Shown here piece after piece: positions 9,894-20,864 of a stretch of 64,000 nucleotides of DNA. The stretch spans positions 1,426,001-1,490,000 of the forward strand of contig BLAL01000319.1 of NCBI GenBank assembly GCA_015698045.1. The letters run 5' to 3'. Both the position numbers and the translations under genes were made by a program. Under the pieces are notes generated by a model. The model ran no database searches. It had not been told where the DNA came from and saw only the letters and a list, made by a program, of their open reading frames with translations. Within the stretch, counting starts at the first letter, position 1. The number at the start of each line of letters is the position of its first letter. The stretch comes from Rhizophagus clarus (Eukaryota > Glomeromycota > Glomeromycetes > Glomerales > Glomeraceae).

Positions 9894-11511
9894 TCATCCT
9901 AGGTGAAGACTCTTGATCGAATCGGCAGGATGGGAGGAAGTGATCAATAGGTTAGCTGAGAAGATCCTATCTGAAATATCCATCATATTGGATAAATCCG
10001 TAAGGATAAGTTTATTGTGTTTGTGGTTCATCACGTGATCATGAAAAGAGGAAATGTGCTTTTTAGTGCACAATCTGAAAGTAATGGAACCAGAATTTAA
10101 AGGAGCTTGATCAGGTTCAGACGTTCCCATATTCTCATCTGGTTGCTTTACTTTAAGTAAGTAAAAAATCTTGGGTAATTTCCTGTTGAGTAAGGTATGC
10201 ATATGAGCATAGCTGTTTCTATTACATTCAGCAATGTCCAGCAAGTCAGGTGAGTCCATCAGTTCTAACTGACGTTGTTAAAAATTGTTTGTGATGGAAT
10301 GTAGTTAGCAGTCTAAGGTGTCAGATAGGAGAACTAAATGCTTAATTCTAGACATAACTTCATTATATTCATTTAAGTCTTTAATGTTGTGATCTTAGAT
10401 TAATTGTAATTTTTGTTAGTGCTCTTGATTGGATTTTTCTTTGGCTATATCAATAACACATTGTCGACAAGCCTGTTTTTCATGTTCTTTCTTTGCCTTG
10501 TTGACATATTCCCACTATCAACTAGATCCAGAAGGAATTCTATCATGCCTGAACCATTAAATACTAGGTGATGACATGATATGAAGGGTAGAATTTTAGC
10601 TAGTTTTTCTTTATACTCTTTGGCTAAAAGTTCTTCTAGAATAGGATTGAAGTTGGTAAGATCATTTTGATTAGGAATTTTTGGTTTTTTGATAGGAGGA
10701 TTAATATGTCAATCCTGGGCGATAATATGAGATCTTTGTAATAGAAAGGTACGAAACTCAAAAAAAAATAAAAATTTAATTAATATTAAATTTACACTTA
10801 TTTTAATATAAAAAATATAATTAACATATAAAGTAAATTTAAAAATTTTTTGAGTTTCATACCTTTCTATTGCAAAGACCCCATATATTTTCTTGTAGGG
10901 ATGTATGGTAAGGCATCTAGATTCTTCTATAAATGCGATAATGTTAGATGTTTAATAACTTTGTAAAAAGTTTTATTATTAGGGCTTAAGTATTATGAGA
11001 TTTTGGCAGCTTGACTAATAGTGTTGTGACTGGAAAATTTGTAAGAGTGATAAATAAGCTAATATAGTTATTGCTTTAAACTTTTTATCATAGCGAGCTC
11101 TGCGTTTAGCTTGTTTACGTTAAGTTTTTTCTGGTAACTATCTGGTAAAATATAAGACAGGTCAAAATATTTTTTACAAAATATGTATTTGCGTGATGAT
11201 CTGTTAAACGAATCACAGTCTAGGTGTTAATATTTTATGTGATATATGATACCACAGCAGTGGCTTTTAACAGTGGTAATAGTATTATTTTACCATTTAT
11301 TATGTATTAATTTTAGATGTAAAAATTTGTCATGTTTATCTTTTAAAAGGGACGATGTTGAGGATGATACCATCGCATTTGAAGATGATGAGGCAATAGG
11401 TGATAATGGTTTTTTGAATTTATAAAGATGTTTTTGATAATGAATGCAATCTTGGCAATAGTAATCCATGTTCGCAGAAATGATCTGCAGTGGAGAAGTG
11501 GAGTGTGACAT
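9894..11511 (-). pseudogene. Relic of an unidentified protein-coding gene
   Basis: Several pieces with protein-like composition lie in order on the minus strand. One piece at 11290-11511 contains CQDCIHYQKHLYKFKK and a serine-rich stretch. A piece near 10430-10680 reads LEELLAKEYKEKLAKILPF and then, in another frame, KEHEKQACRQC. A 121-codon piece lies at 9894-10259. Stops and frame changes separate them, and a small inverted-repeat element sits at 10733-10878. The residual CxxC motifs hint at a metal-binding region. I do not recognise the family; it could be a host gene or a transposon gene. Confidence 0.4.
10733..10878. mobile_element. Short MITE-like inverted repeat
   Basis: The left arm TCTTTGTAATAGAAAGGTAC (10733 onward) continues GAAACTCAAAAAA and is mirrored by TTTTTTGAGTTTCATACC up to TGCAAAGA (10878). 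The arms are about 35-40 bp around an AT-only centre. Outside the element the two halves of the relic gene continue on the same strand. No clear target duplication was found. Confidence 0.6.
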
Positions 11512-12867
11512 AACTATAGGTGAAGGAATAGTACAAAAAGTGTCTTGAGTCTTGTCAAATTGAAAGTGGCATGGTACGTATATGCCAAATTTGAATCTAT
11601 ATTTTTTGTACGAAAAATTAAAAAAAGTTCAGGTAATCTGATTATTTTGAAAAGTAGAGTCAAAATGTTTAGATATAATTAGAAAACGTTCATAGAGTTT
11701 ATTTTTAATTAAGTTAAAATATTTGTTTTGTATCCTGTGAGGAATAATACATTGTAAGAAGAAAAAAAGGGTAATTAAGTTAGAAATATAAAATTTCTTA
11801 TTTGGATAATTAGAAGTAGAAGTAAATGTATATGTGTTTGTAAGTCAATGAAAATCATTAGTGTATATAGTAGGTAAATTGTGTAGCAGATTTAGGGGAG
11901 CCAATAAATTTAACTGCTAATCTGGAATTTTGAAAAAGAAAGTTTTTGAATATTTCCATTCGTACATTGAGTTATAACTTATAACCTTAATGATTACACT
12001 TAGTCACGTGAAAATACTTTATAGAGATGGAGAAATTGTATCAAAGATTTTTGGGTGAAGACACGCTAAGTGAAAAAAGAGTCAAAGGAGGCATATTACT
12101 TTAGTGAAGATAAAACTTGGACTAGTAGGTGTGAAAACTGTCATATTATTCTTTTAGAGTAGATTTCTATTTTATATAAATACAAAAGGTGAGGAGTAGC
12201 AGTATTCATTAGTTGTAGTTTTTTAAAAAACTTGTTGTGAGTAACGAGAAAATAAAAAGAAATTGTAACCAAAGAGTTTCTAAAAGATCTGTAGGGTTAT
12301 ATTCTATAAAAAAAAAGACTCTTTCTGAGTAGTTTTATATACTTTTTCGTAAAAAAAGGTGTTTTACTTCTGTTTAAAAAAATGGATAAGTGATTGGTGG
12401 AAAAAAGTTTTTTTTTAATCATAAGTTGAAAATTTAACTATTAAAAATTAGCCAATCAAGTTTTATTTTTAGTTTACGTAATAGAGTGATAAAAAAAAAT
12501 TGGGTGGCATCTAGATAACCATTTTTTATATAATCAAATTACGATATTATGTACTGCATTTTAAAAATTTTATTAATATTTATATTGAATTTTATTATAA
12601 AAATAATTTTTTAATAAGTTTATTAAGTTATATAAATTTATTTATTTATTACAATCATTTCACTGAGTAGTATTTCTGCACTCATGATGTAATTCACGTT
12701 TACTATTTTTAGTATCATAACCTATTCCAACCTGTTTTAACCTGTTGTAGCATAATAAAGATAGTAATAGAAATAATTTGATGGCAATATAATAGATAAC
12801 ATGATCACGTGATAGTAATACAAAACATATGATATAACTGGACAGTAATACAAGACACATAACATAA
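11512..12867. other. AT-rich non-coding stretch with a solo MITE end
   Basis: No gene seen. At about 12504-12520 the sequence TTGGGTGGCATCTAGATA matches the right terminus of the MITE at 16185-16367, suggesting an orphan end of the same family. Near 12780-12900 a 33-36-bp block containing AGTAATACAAGACACAT is repeated in tandem. Confidence 0.45.
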
Positions 12868-13774
12868 CTGGATAGTAATACAAGACACATGATATAACTG
12901 GATAGTGATATAATTACATCATTAGAAGGAGCTAGGAAGTATTGGAAAAGTTTGGAAAGTCTTGGCATTATGTCAATAGAAAAGATTAGAAAAGACTAGA
13001 ATAAAGGATAGAAATAAAAGATAGAATAGTAAAAATAGGAATCAATTAGTTAATTAATAACTTTTAATAATAGATAATTGAAGATAACTATTATAAAACA
13101 TAGGACAGAACTAATAGTAAATTAACTACTTATGTAGTTAATTAATTAACAACAACTATTTTAATAATAGATAAATAAAAGTAGATAATTAGCTATTATA
13201 AAATATAAAATAGAAAATTAATTATTTATATAATTTAATTAATCCATTAGAATAGAAAATATTATAAATATAACCTGTAATTGAGGGAAAACCCTCAGCT
13301 TATCTTTTGCTTATTAATAAAAGTTGATAATTATTATATTTAACTAAATGAAGGAAATTGTATTTTAATTAATGTTTGAGAGTACTGTTCTTAGTTATTT
13401 TATTCTGATATATGAAATTAATACCATTAGTGTGATCATCTAATAAGGAGTATATAGCATGAATGTTAGTGTGATCATCTAACAAGTTCTTTGATATTTA
13501 TTGTCAGGAAAGTAGCATGACACTAGTAATGAATGCTTTTCTCTCGACACCGTTCAAGCTTGTGACAGATAATACATGACAAATAGGTTTACAACTGGGA
13601 AAAAATCTATCCTCTAGATATATATAAAAAAATGCTTTGTGAACAGTCACATATCATATGACAATAAACATCACATATGTTATACTAGGTGCAGAATTAC
13701 AAATCCATTTTACTGGATGATTTCTTACCCCTATCACGTATAAATATTTTGATTGGCTGATGTGTCAAATCTGC

Positions 13775-15560
13775 TTTTTTTTTTTAGGTAAAGGTATGTC
13801 ATGTTTTCTTTTTCATTTCTAATTTTTTTTTATTTCATTCTAAGGTTATTTTAAGCCAATTCTTTATTTAACATAATATAGGAGGGTCACAATTTAGAAG
13901 GGAAAACATGACCAAAATTATTATAATTTCAGCCAGAATTATAAGTAGCAATATACATATCATGTGATTTGTAATTTTTATTTATAACTCTAGCCAAATT
14001 TTATAATTTTGGCCTAAATTATGTATATTATTTTCTTCCAATTTTTTGAAAACTGGAAGGGTAAAACAAAGAATTAAGTTGAAGTGGCCTAACTTTATTA
14101 TTTTTTTTTCCCTATAGGTTTTGGCTTCTCCTTTTCTTTTCAGATTCTAGCTGCTTCTGGATTCGCTTTTACTAAATCTTTTTGAAATAGTGGGTGAATA
14201 TTTGGCTTTATTTTTTTTTGTTGTATCCTCTTGTTCTTGCCTTTATTACTAATAGTAGTCTTTCATTTTTCTTTTTTTTCTTTTCATTTTCATTTCATTT
14301 TTGATTTTGATTCCTTTTATTTTTATTTCTTTATCTTTTGTTTTTGTTCCTTTACCCTTTTTTTTCTTCTTATTTTAATTTTTATTTTCTCTTCCACTAT
14401 TTCCCATCTGCTTCTTTTATTTTCCCTTTTTGTTCTCCCTTTTCTTTGATTTTTCTTCTGTTTTTTCATCTGTTTTTCTTTCCTTTTCCTTTTAACTTCT
14501 GTTTCAATTTTGCGGCATTTAAATAATTGAATTTTTCTTTTTTAGATTTGCTGGAACCTTTTCAAAAATGGAATATGCATTCTGGTTCATTCCTTTTTTT
14601 ACTGTATTCCTTTATCTTTATTATTAACAATAATATTTTTTTTTCATCTTTTTATTTTCATTTTGTTTTTAATTTTGTTCTCTTTCTCCTTTCTTTTTTC
14701 TTTTGTTTTTCACTTTTTCACCACCTTCCTTTATTTTATTTTATATCTATTTTCTTTATTTTCTTATTTTCCTTTTATTTTAATTTTCAGTTCATTCTCT
14801 CTTTTATTTTCTCTTTTATGCTAATTTTTATTCTTTTTACCCTTTTATATTCCCTTCAATTTCTGTTTCTATTCCTTTCCATTTATCTTTTTTTCCTTTC
14901 CTTTTGTTTTCCCTTTTCATCAAATGTATTATTATTTACTCCCTTTTATTTTTATCTTCTTTTTCTTTTATTTTTGCTTTACTTTTTATATTTTACCATT
15001 TTTGTTAAGAATTTTTGCATTATTATCACTAGTTATGTTGAAGAATGACTCTGAACAATACTAATATAACTTACAAATGATCTGTATGTGTTTACTATTA
15101 ACTCTACACAACTTTTTTTTCATAGTAACACTACGCAAACTTATATCTTAGTTAAAAAAAAATTTTTTAAATTTATAAAAAATTTTGCTATAACGAATAA
15201 TTTGATATAAAGGTAAAGTTATGTAACTTGCTAATCTAATCATATAATCTGAATATCTGATCTTTTTTTAATTATTTATCAGTTTATTTTTGTAGTGTTT
15301 CTAAACAAAAAGCAAGATCAGATTTTTAGAATTAAAGTAAGAAAGAGTTGGGAGAGATGTTTTGTTATTTTTTTCAATTAATTAAGTTATTAACTTTTTT
15401 TTTTATTTTTTGTAGTGTTGCCAGATGAAAAGCATAATCAAACTTTTAGAATTAAAGTAAGGAAGGTGAAAAGGTGTTTTTTATTATTCTTTTTTTAACT
15501 AATTAAGTTATATCAGATGAAAAACATGATCAAATTTTTGGTATTAAGGTATTAAAAATT
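13775..15560 (+). repeat. Array C: intron-like units around a pyrimidine tract
   Basis: Poly-T/AG acceptor-like sites followed by short blocks occur at about 13788, 14117 and 14546. A pyrimidine tract fills about 14218-15010; ORFs of up to 173 codons inside it are artefacts. At 15295-15545 a further unit is repeated about 2.5 times. It is a poly-T/GTAG acceptor, a block ending TTTAGAATTAAA, then GTAAG, with about 120-bp spacing. Organisation matches arrays A and B although exon sequences differ. Confidence 0.5.
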
Positions 15561-16184
15561 AAAAAAGAATAATAAAAATAAATAAATTTGGTCTAAAATA
15601 CTAAAAAAAAGTGAAAAATAAATAAAATAAAATACATTTTAGTAAATACAGAGTAATTTGCATTTACCAAAATTAGTATTTTTTAAAAATAATTCACATA
15701 TATCTATTATAAACTCTACACAAACATAATATGTGAGTTACTTCCAAATTAACTGATCTATGCAAACTTAATTTATAGGTTTAAAAAGTAACTTTATATA
15801 AATTCTACGCAAACCTGTATGTAAATTATATTAGTATTATTTGGGATTCTATTAAAGATAAAAAGTTTAGCTTTAAATAAATGTATTTTACTCTTTTATT
15901 CAATAAATTTTAAAGAAATAAATTCACAAATAAATATTTTATAATACAAAAATAGTGTTTTATGTTGTCAAGAGGAAAGCATCCATTACTAGTACCACGC
16001 TGTCAAGAGGAAAACATCCATTACTAGTACTATGCTACTTTCCTGACAATAAATACTAAAGACTTGTTAGATAATTACACTAACATTCATACGATGTACT
16101 ATTATACTCCTCATTAGATAAGCACACTAATGGCATTAATTCAACATATATCAGAATAAAATAACTAAAAACAGTACTCTCAAA

Positions 16185-16367
16185 TATAGATGCCACCCAA
16201 ATCCAAAATAATTTGGAATTATGGCAGCCCAAATGTACAAATCTAAATTAATTTACAAATTACATATATAAATTTTGCAATTTGTACATTTGGGATTTGG
16301 GAATTATGGTTATCAAAATATACAAATTAATTTGTGATTTGTTTAAAATAATTTGGGTGGCATCTAT
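16185..16367. mobile_element. MITE with 9-bp target duplication (MULE-like)
   Basis: The 183-bp insert starts TATAGATGCCACCC and ends GGGTGGCATCTAT. It is flanked by ACTCTCAAA on both sides (16176-16184, 16368-16376). The uninterrupted site is visible in the opposite arm of the host element (near 13370), which proves the insertion. Nine-base duplications are typical of Mutator-like elements. Confidence 0.85.
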
Positions 16368-16515
16368 ACTCTCAAACATTAATTAAAATGCAATTTCCTT
16401 CCTTTAGTTAAATATAATAATCATCAATTTTTATTAATAAGCAAAAGATAAGCTGAGGGTTTTTCCTCGATTACAAGTTATATTTATAATATTTTCTATT
16501 CTAATGGATTAATTA

Positions 16516-16887
16516 TTGCCATTTTTAAAATGGTTGATTTTAATGGTTTGTATATAATAAAAAAAAACACAAAAACACAAAACACAAAAAATACAAAAAC
16601 ACAATTCTAAAAATATACTTTATTATTATTGGCCAATCAATATCACATAGCATTACACAAATTTCTAAAAAAGGAAATTTTAATTTTTATCAAAATGGAA
16701 TTTTAGTTACATAAAATTCCCAAAAAGGAATTTTTAATGTAGATCACCTATATTTATTGAAATTATATATAATTTTGGCCAGAATTATAAAATTTTCCTT
16801 TTTTAGATCTGTGTTTTTTGTGTTTTGTGTTTTTGTGTTTTTTTATTATATACAAACCATTAAAATAAACCATTTTGAAAACGGCAA
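16516..16887. mobile_element. MITE flanked by TA (Tc1/mariner-like)
   Basis: The 372-bp insert starts TTGCCATTTTTAAAATGG and ends CCATTTTGAAAACGGCAA. The inverted similarity extends inward through AATGGTTTGTATATAATAA and a run of ACAC-containing A-rich sequence. Only a TA is duplicated relative to the empty site in the left arm (near 13215-13240), as in Tc1/mariner insertion. It has no coding capacity. Confidence 0.8.
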
Positions 16888-17267
16888 TAAATTATATAAA
16901 TGATTAATTTTCTATTCTATGTTTTATAATAGCTAACTATTTACTTTCATTTATCTATTATTAAAAGAGTTGTTGTTAATTAATTAGCTGTGTAAGTAGT
17001 TAATTTACTATTAGTTTTATCTTATGTCTTATAATAATCATCTTACTATCTATTATTAAAAGTTATTAATTAACTAATTGATTTCTATTTTTACTATTTT
17101 ATCTTTTATTTTTATCTTTTATTCTAGTCTTTTCTAATCTTTTTCATTGACATAATGTCAAGACTTTCCAATCTTTTCCAATATTTTCTAGCTCATTTTA
17201 ATGATGTAATTGTTTACTACCCAGTTATATCATGTGTCTTGTATTACTATCCAGTAGTTGGTTTGCT

Positions 17268-17865
17268 GTCTTTTGGACGCAGCGATGGCTAAAACCCCGT
17301 ATACATCCACCTCTCTGTGGTGGGACTCATATCAGATCTCCTATCCAGTTAACCTTCCAGCGTCTTTACGGCACGTCTCTAACAATACTATAAATAAAAT
17401 CCTATCCATATCATACATACCCATCTGTAACCATCTGTAACCATCTGTAACTATATCTGTAACTAATAAATATACTAAAAACAAGATAAAACAAAGAATA
17501 AAGAAGAAATAAGGGGGAGGTTACAGAGTTACAAATGTTACATATGTTAAAAAAAAATAATCAGATCACCTTTTTCAGAAATAATTTTTATTTTGAGGGT
17601 ATCTGATTTGTAACTTCTGTAACCGGTTATCTCATCTGTAACTACTCTCAAAAATAAACTCAAACGCCCCACCAAACCCAATATGATATATGAAAAATAC
17701 CATATCACCTAGTATGACCTCCTATATACAATATACTTCTCGTATGGTCATCATACTATTCTCATACTAGTCCTCATACTAGATACCCATACTATTATCA
17801 ACCTACTTGTACCAGAAGTGGCTATACCTTCCAATAGCATACAAATATACCAAAAAAAATCGTAA
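17268..17865 (+). repeat. Eroded terminal region of the old Polinton-like copy
   Basis: This stretch aligns by eye with the terminal repeats of the younger copy. Shared words are CAGCG.TTTACGGCACGTCT, CTCTAACAATAC, ACCATATC.CCT and CCAATAGCATACAAATATAC. The GTACCA/TGGTAC words of the younger repeats have mostly drifted to CATACTA-like words here. Confidence 0.7.
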
Positions 17866-18180
17866 TTAACCCTCTTTCGTTGCATCCCTTAAATACCTCT
17901 TAATATAAGTTTGAATATTCTCATTAGCATCTAAAATTTTAAGACCAAGTTTCTTAGCCTTCTTATTCATAACTGTCTTTTTTCTCTTTTTCTTAGCGTC
18001 TAGAATTTCTCTTTTACTATGTGTTTTAACCTCCCAATTTTCACCAGTAAAGGTATTCTTATGCGTCCCACAAATAATACAGTCACTATGAATTTGATAT
18101 CGCTTTTTATCAATCATATCCTGAACTTCTGAAGACGTTTCTGTCTTCTTTTTACACTTTACACATTATATCTCTGTCAT
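17866..18180 (-). pseudogene. Zinc-ribbon protein, old copy, early stop
   Basis: Homologue of the ORF at 43827-44186. Reading from the ATG at 18180 the fifth codon is TAA, where the younger copy has a tyrosine codon just before the first cysteine pair. The remaining frame is open to 17866. It keeps C-x2-C (first pair after the stop, second pair CIICG) and a lysine-rich C-terminus (DAKKKRKK). The pattern resembles the small DUF5679-like zinc ribbons found in large DNA viruses and Polintons. It is divergently arranged with the integrase, 46 bp apart. Confidence 0.7.
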
Positions 18181-18225
18181 GACTACAAATTTGAATTCTA
18201 GAAGTAAATCTTTAATTTAAGTAAT

Positions 18226-19321
18226 ATGACCCCTTTAAAGAGGTATTACAAATTTTATAATCTATCAGAAGTACCAGCACGTCTTCTTAAAGATCAAGAG
18301 CATTATAACATCTATCGAAGATCTCCTAAAGAAAAAAGATCTGAATGTCCAAAAGTAATCATCTGGAAAGAAAATGCTATTCAGCAGTCTGATTTAGCAG
18401 AAATACCTATAGACCTCAAAGGATACCATTATTTTCTCGTAGTAGTAGAAATATCTAGAAGACGAGTAGATGCTGAGCCTATCAAAAATAAGTTTACTAA
18501 TAGTGTAATAAAAGCATTTATTAAAATATATGGACGTGGTCGTATTCAACCTTCTACTCATAGACTAGAAACTGATTCTAGTTCAGAATTTACTAACTCA
18601 CAGATATGTGATTTTTTCCTTAATAGTATAGGAGTTATGATGAGATTTGGTAAACCTGGACATCATAAATAGCAGTCATATGCAGAAAGGCAATTCAGGC
18701 TATAGAGGAACCACTTCTCAAAAGAATAACAGCACAGAAACTAAAAACTGGTGAGATATTGGTAGAATGGTCTGAAGACTTCCATGATATAGTAAGATTA
18801 GTAGATAAACATTGGCAAAAAGATCTGCCTAAAATTCCAGAAGGGCCACATAAAATCGATAAAAATACAGAATTACTGTTAGAGGGGATACAAGTTCGAA
18901 CTAAACTTCTTGAACTTATATCAGTACTTGAAAAAAAAATACATGGTAAGTTTAAAACAGGAGACATTAAATGGAATCCAAAAGTTCGTATAATTAAAAA
19001 GCTTATCCTTTCTTCTGAACAACCGCCTACATATTTACTTGATGGACCACATGACAGGTTAGAAGTATCTAGATGTGCATATACTAGAAAAAAATTGCAA
19101 GTCATCCTATCAATGAAAAACCTTCATCTGATTCGGTCATAAGGGGACAGCCAGAAAGATATGTATCTGAAAAAATTCTCAAGTACCGTACTAAAAAAGG
19201 CCAGTTCCAATACTTAGTCAAATGGGAGCGCTATCCAGAAGACGAATCTACATGGGAGCCAGTTGACAGATTATAAGAAGACATCCCAAATCTAGTACGT
19301 ATTTATAACGATACGAAATAG
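18226..19321 (+). pseudogene. Chromodomain integrase, old copy, with stops and frameshifts
   Basis: The open part 18226-18672 covers the rve core: QSDLAE supplies the first acidic residue and LETDSSSEFTN the second. TAG at 18670 replaces a CAG present in the other copy, and a 1-bp deletion follows just after the AER that holds the catalytic glutamate. The next frame (18759-19142) covers the linker region. A further shift leads to a chromodomain (YLVKWERYPEDESTWEP) that contains TAA at about 19276 in place of CAA, and the gene ends at 19321. Polinton integrases commonly carry a C-terminal chromodomain. The gene is dead in this copy. Confidence 0.85.
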
Positions 19322-19424
19322 ATTATATTTTTTTTTTTGAAATATCCCCAAAATTGTAATTAAAGGTAAGGGTATAATAAAGTAAATCATATAATAAATA
19401 TTTGAAATTAAACATATCTAAAAA

Positions 19425-20041
19425 ATGTATACTGACATTGCTACATTCTTAGTTGTATCTCCAAAATGGGTAGAAAATTGGCTAAATGCTCCAATCAAGG
19501 AAACTGACTACACTGTAAATGCTTTAATCGAGAGAACAGATATATTTCAAATACATGAAATTGCTCGTAACATCATATATCATCTTGATTAGCTTGTCGA
19601 AGAAGACTACTGGAAAGCTGTAGAAGATTATAAGATTTTTGATAAAGAAGTAGATTCTGTTTTTAAAAATATTTAGGTACGAATAAAGCTTTTAAAGATA
19701 AACTATACAAAAAATTTATGGATTTGGCTAATAAAAAAGAAAAAACCTTTGCGTATCAGGTAGAGATAGAAAAAATTATATTACAAGGTGGATTTGTATA
19801 TAAGAAAGAAAAAGAAAAAAAGGATCGTATAATTGATAATATCAGAATGCTAGTTTATGGATTGGACCCTTATGAAATCCCAGTATTTCGTGATGAACCA
19901 GAAGAACTATCTTGGCAATCAGATTACTGGGAAGATGAAGATCCAGACAATCCTGCAAACTGGCAAAAGTACTCAGAGGATCTAAATGATTCTGATAAAG
20001 ATCCAGATTACCCTTATCTAGAATCTGTTGAATGGATCTAA
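19425..20041 (+). pseudogene. Acidic ORF X, old copy, disrupted
   Basis: This is a homologue of 32135-32749. The start ATG (19425) is followed by a conserved N-terminus. The reading is broken by TAG near 19591 (CAG in the other copy) and by a 1-bp shift near 19670. The intact C-terminal part (19718-20041) has a basic/coiled stretch (KKEKEKKDR) and an acidic tail rich in D, E and W. It lies directly downstream of the integrase on the same strand, and tail-to-tail with the protease. The function is unknown. Confidence 0.65.
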
Positions 20042-20166
20042 TTATATATATATATATTTTTTTTTATATTCTATTTGCATCTGGAATTATAGGAATAAAA
20101 TAGTCCTTATTATTGCGATATGCTTTCTAGATTCATGAATATCATAATTATACCTTTTAAGATATG
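20042..20166 (-). pseudogene. C-terminal end of the old copy's protease gene (left of the insertion)
   Basis: On the minus strand this stretch encodes RYNYDIHESRKHIA and, after a small gap, YFIPIIPDANR followed by a stop. This matches the last 30 or so residues of the protease at 31390-32091. The reading breaks at 20166 and resumes at 45127 on the other side of the younger element. The junction bases ATATG are present on both sides. Confidence 0.8.
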
Positions 20167-20775
20167 GTCGTCGATGCCGGGCTATGCCCAGCGGTAGCTA
20201 AAGCCCCTATACATCCCCCTCCGGGGTAAAACCCTATCAGATCCCCTTCCAGTTAGCCTCCCAGCGCCTTTACGGCACGTCTCTAACAATACCATAGATA
20301 AATACCATATCCCCTGGTACGACCTCCTATATATACCCCTTGTACCAACTTCGTACCAATCCTCGTATCAGAAAACATATCAAATAACCATCAAAATCAC
20401 GAAATAAAGGCAAAATCATACACAATAATGGTTTGGTACGATGCTACGAAGATAATTTCCAAAAATATTATTCAACTCCAGACACTATATACATATATAC
20501 CTATATACAACGCTTATAATATATAAAACTTTTTGGAAAAATCCCTCGAACCAATGTACCTGATCCAAAAGTATCAATTTTACATTTCTAAAGCCTTTAG
20601 AACGCCAATTTCCCTATTTTCCTGGTACAAAAAGTGGTCAGAATTTGGTACGATGACAAATCCTGCTCTTTGTACCAAAATATTGGGTATATATAGCATC
20701 ACTTCTTGTACCAACTACCTATATATACCTACTCGTACTAAATTCCTATGCCTCCCAATAGCATACAAATATACC
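20167..20775 (+). repeat. Left terminal inverted repeat of the younger Polinton-like element
   Basis: About 609 bp, closely matching the reverse complement of 44517-45126 until CAATAGCATACAAATATACC. The outer 140 bp is GC-rich compared with everything nearby and contains small hairpins (GGGCTATGCCC, CCCCCTCCGGGG). The inner part carries about ten GTAC-centred words (TTGGTACGA, TTCGTACCAA, CTTGTACCAAC), which look like binding-site iterons. Confidence 0.88.
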
Positions 20776-20864
20776 AAAAAAAATCGTAATTAAACATAGT
20801 CAATATATAGGTATTCAAAAAAAAATAAATTAAACAGAGCTTGTACTAAAGTATCTAACTAACA
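20776..20864 (+). promoter_or_regulatory. Conserved upstream motif before the helicase gene
   Basis: TAATTAAACATAGTC followed by ATATATAGGTATTC and an A-run (about 20787-20830) recurs almost unchanged upstream of ORF X (32780-32826, reversed). The core AATCGTAATTGAACATAG also stands before the ORF at 26801. Position 40-80 bp ahead of start codons suggests a family-specific promoter. This is inferred from repetition only. Confidence 0.55.

Larger units (their letters stand above)
12868..17254. mobile_element. Element with long inverted arms carrying an array and pyrimidine tract
   Basis: The left arm (12868 to about 13553) is the reverse complement of the right arm (about 15967 to 17254), with clear similarity along its length. 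Shared blocks include CTGGATAGTAATACAAGACA at the outer end and GTCAGGAAAGTAGCAT near the inner end. The right arm is longer because it carries two MITE insertions (16185-16367, 16516-16887); once these are subtracted the arms are nearly equal. The 2.4-kb centre holds intron-like units and a pyrimidine tract but no transposase. The right arm abuts the eroded terminus of the old Polinton-like copy. It is a foldback or non-autonomous long-TIR element of unknown superfamily. Confidence 0.7.

Noticed and set aside
18695..19105. Minus-strand 136-codon ORF (and its counterpart at 33068-33478)
   Set aside because: Antisense shadow of the integrase gene in both copies.
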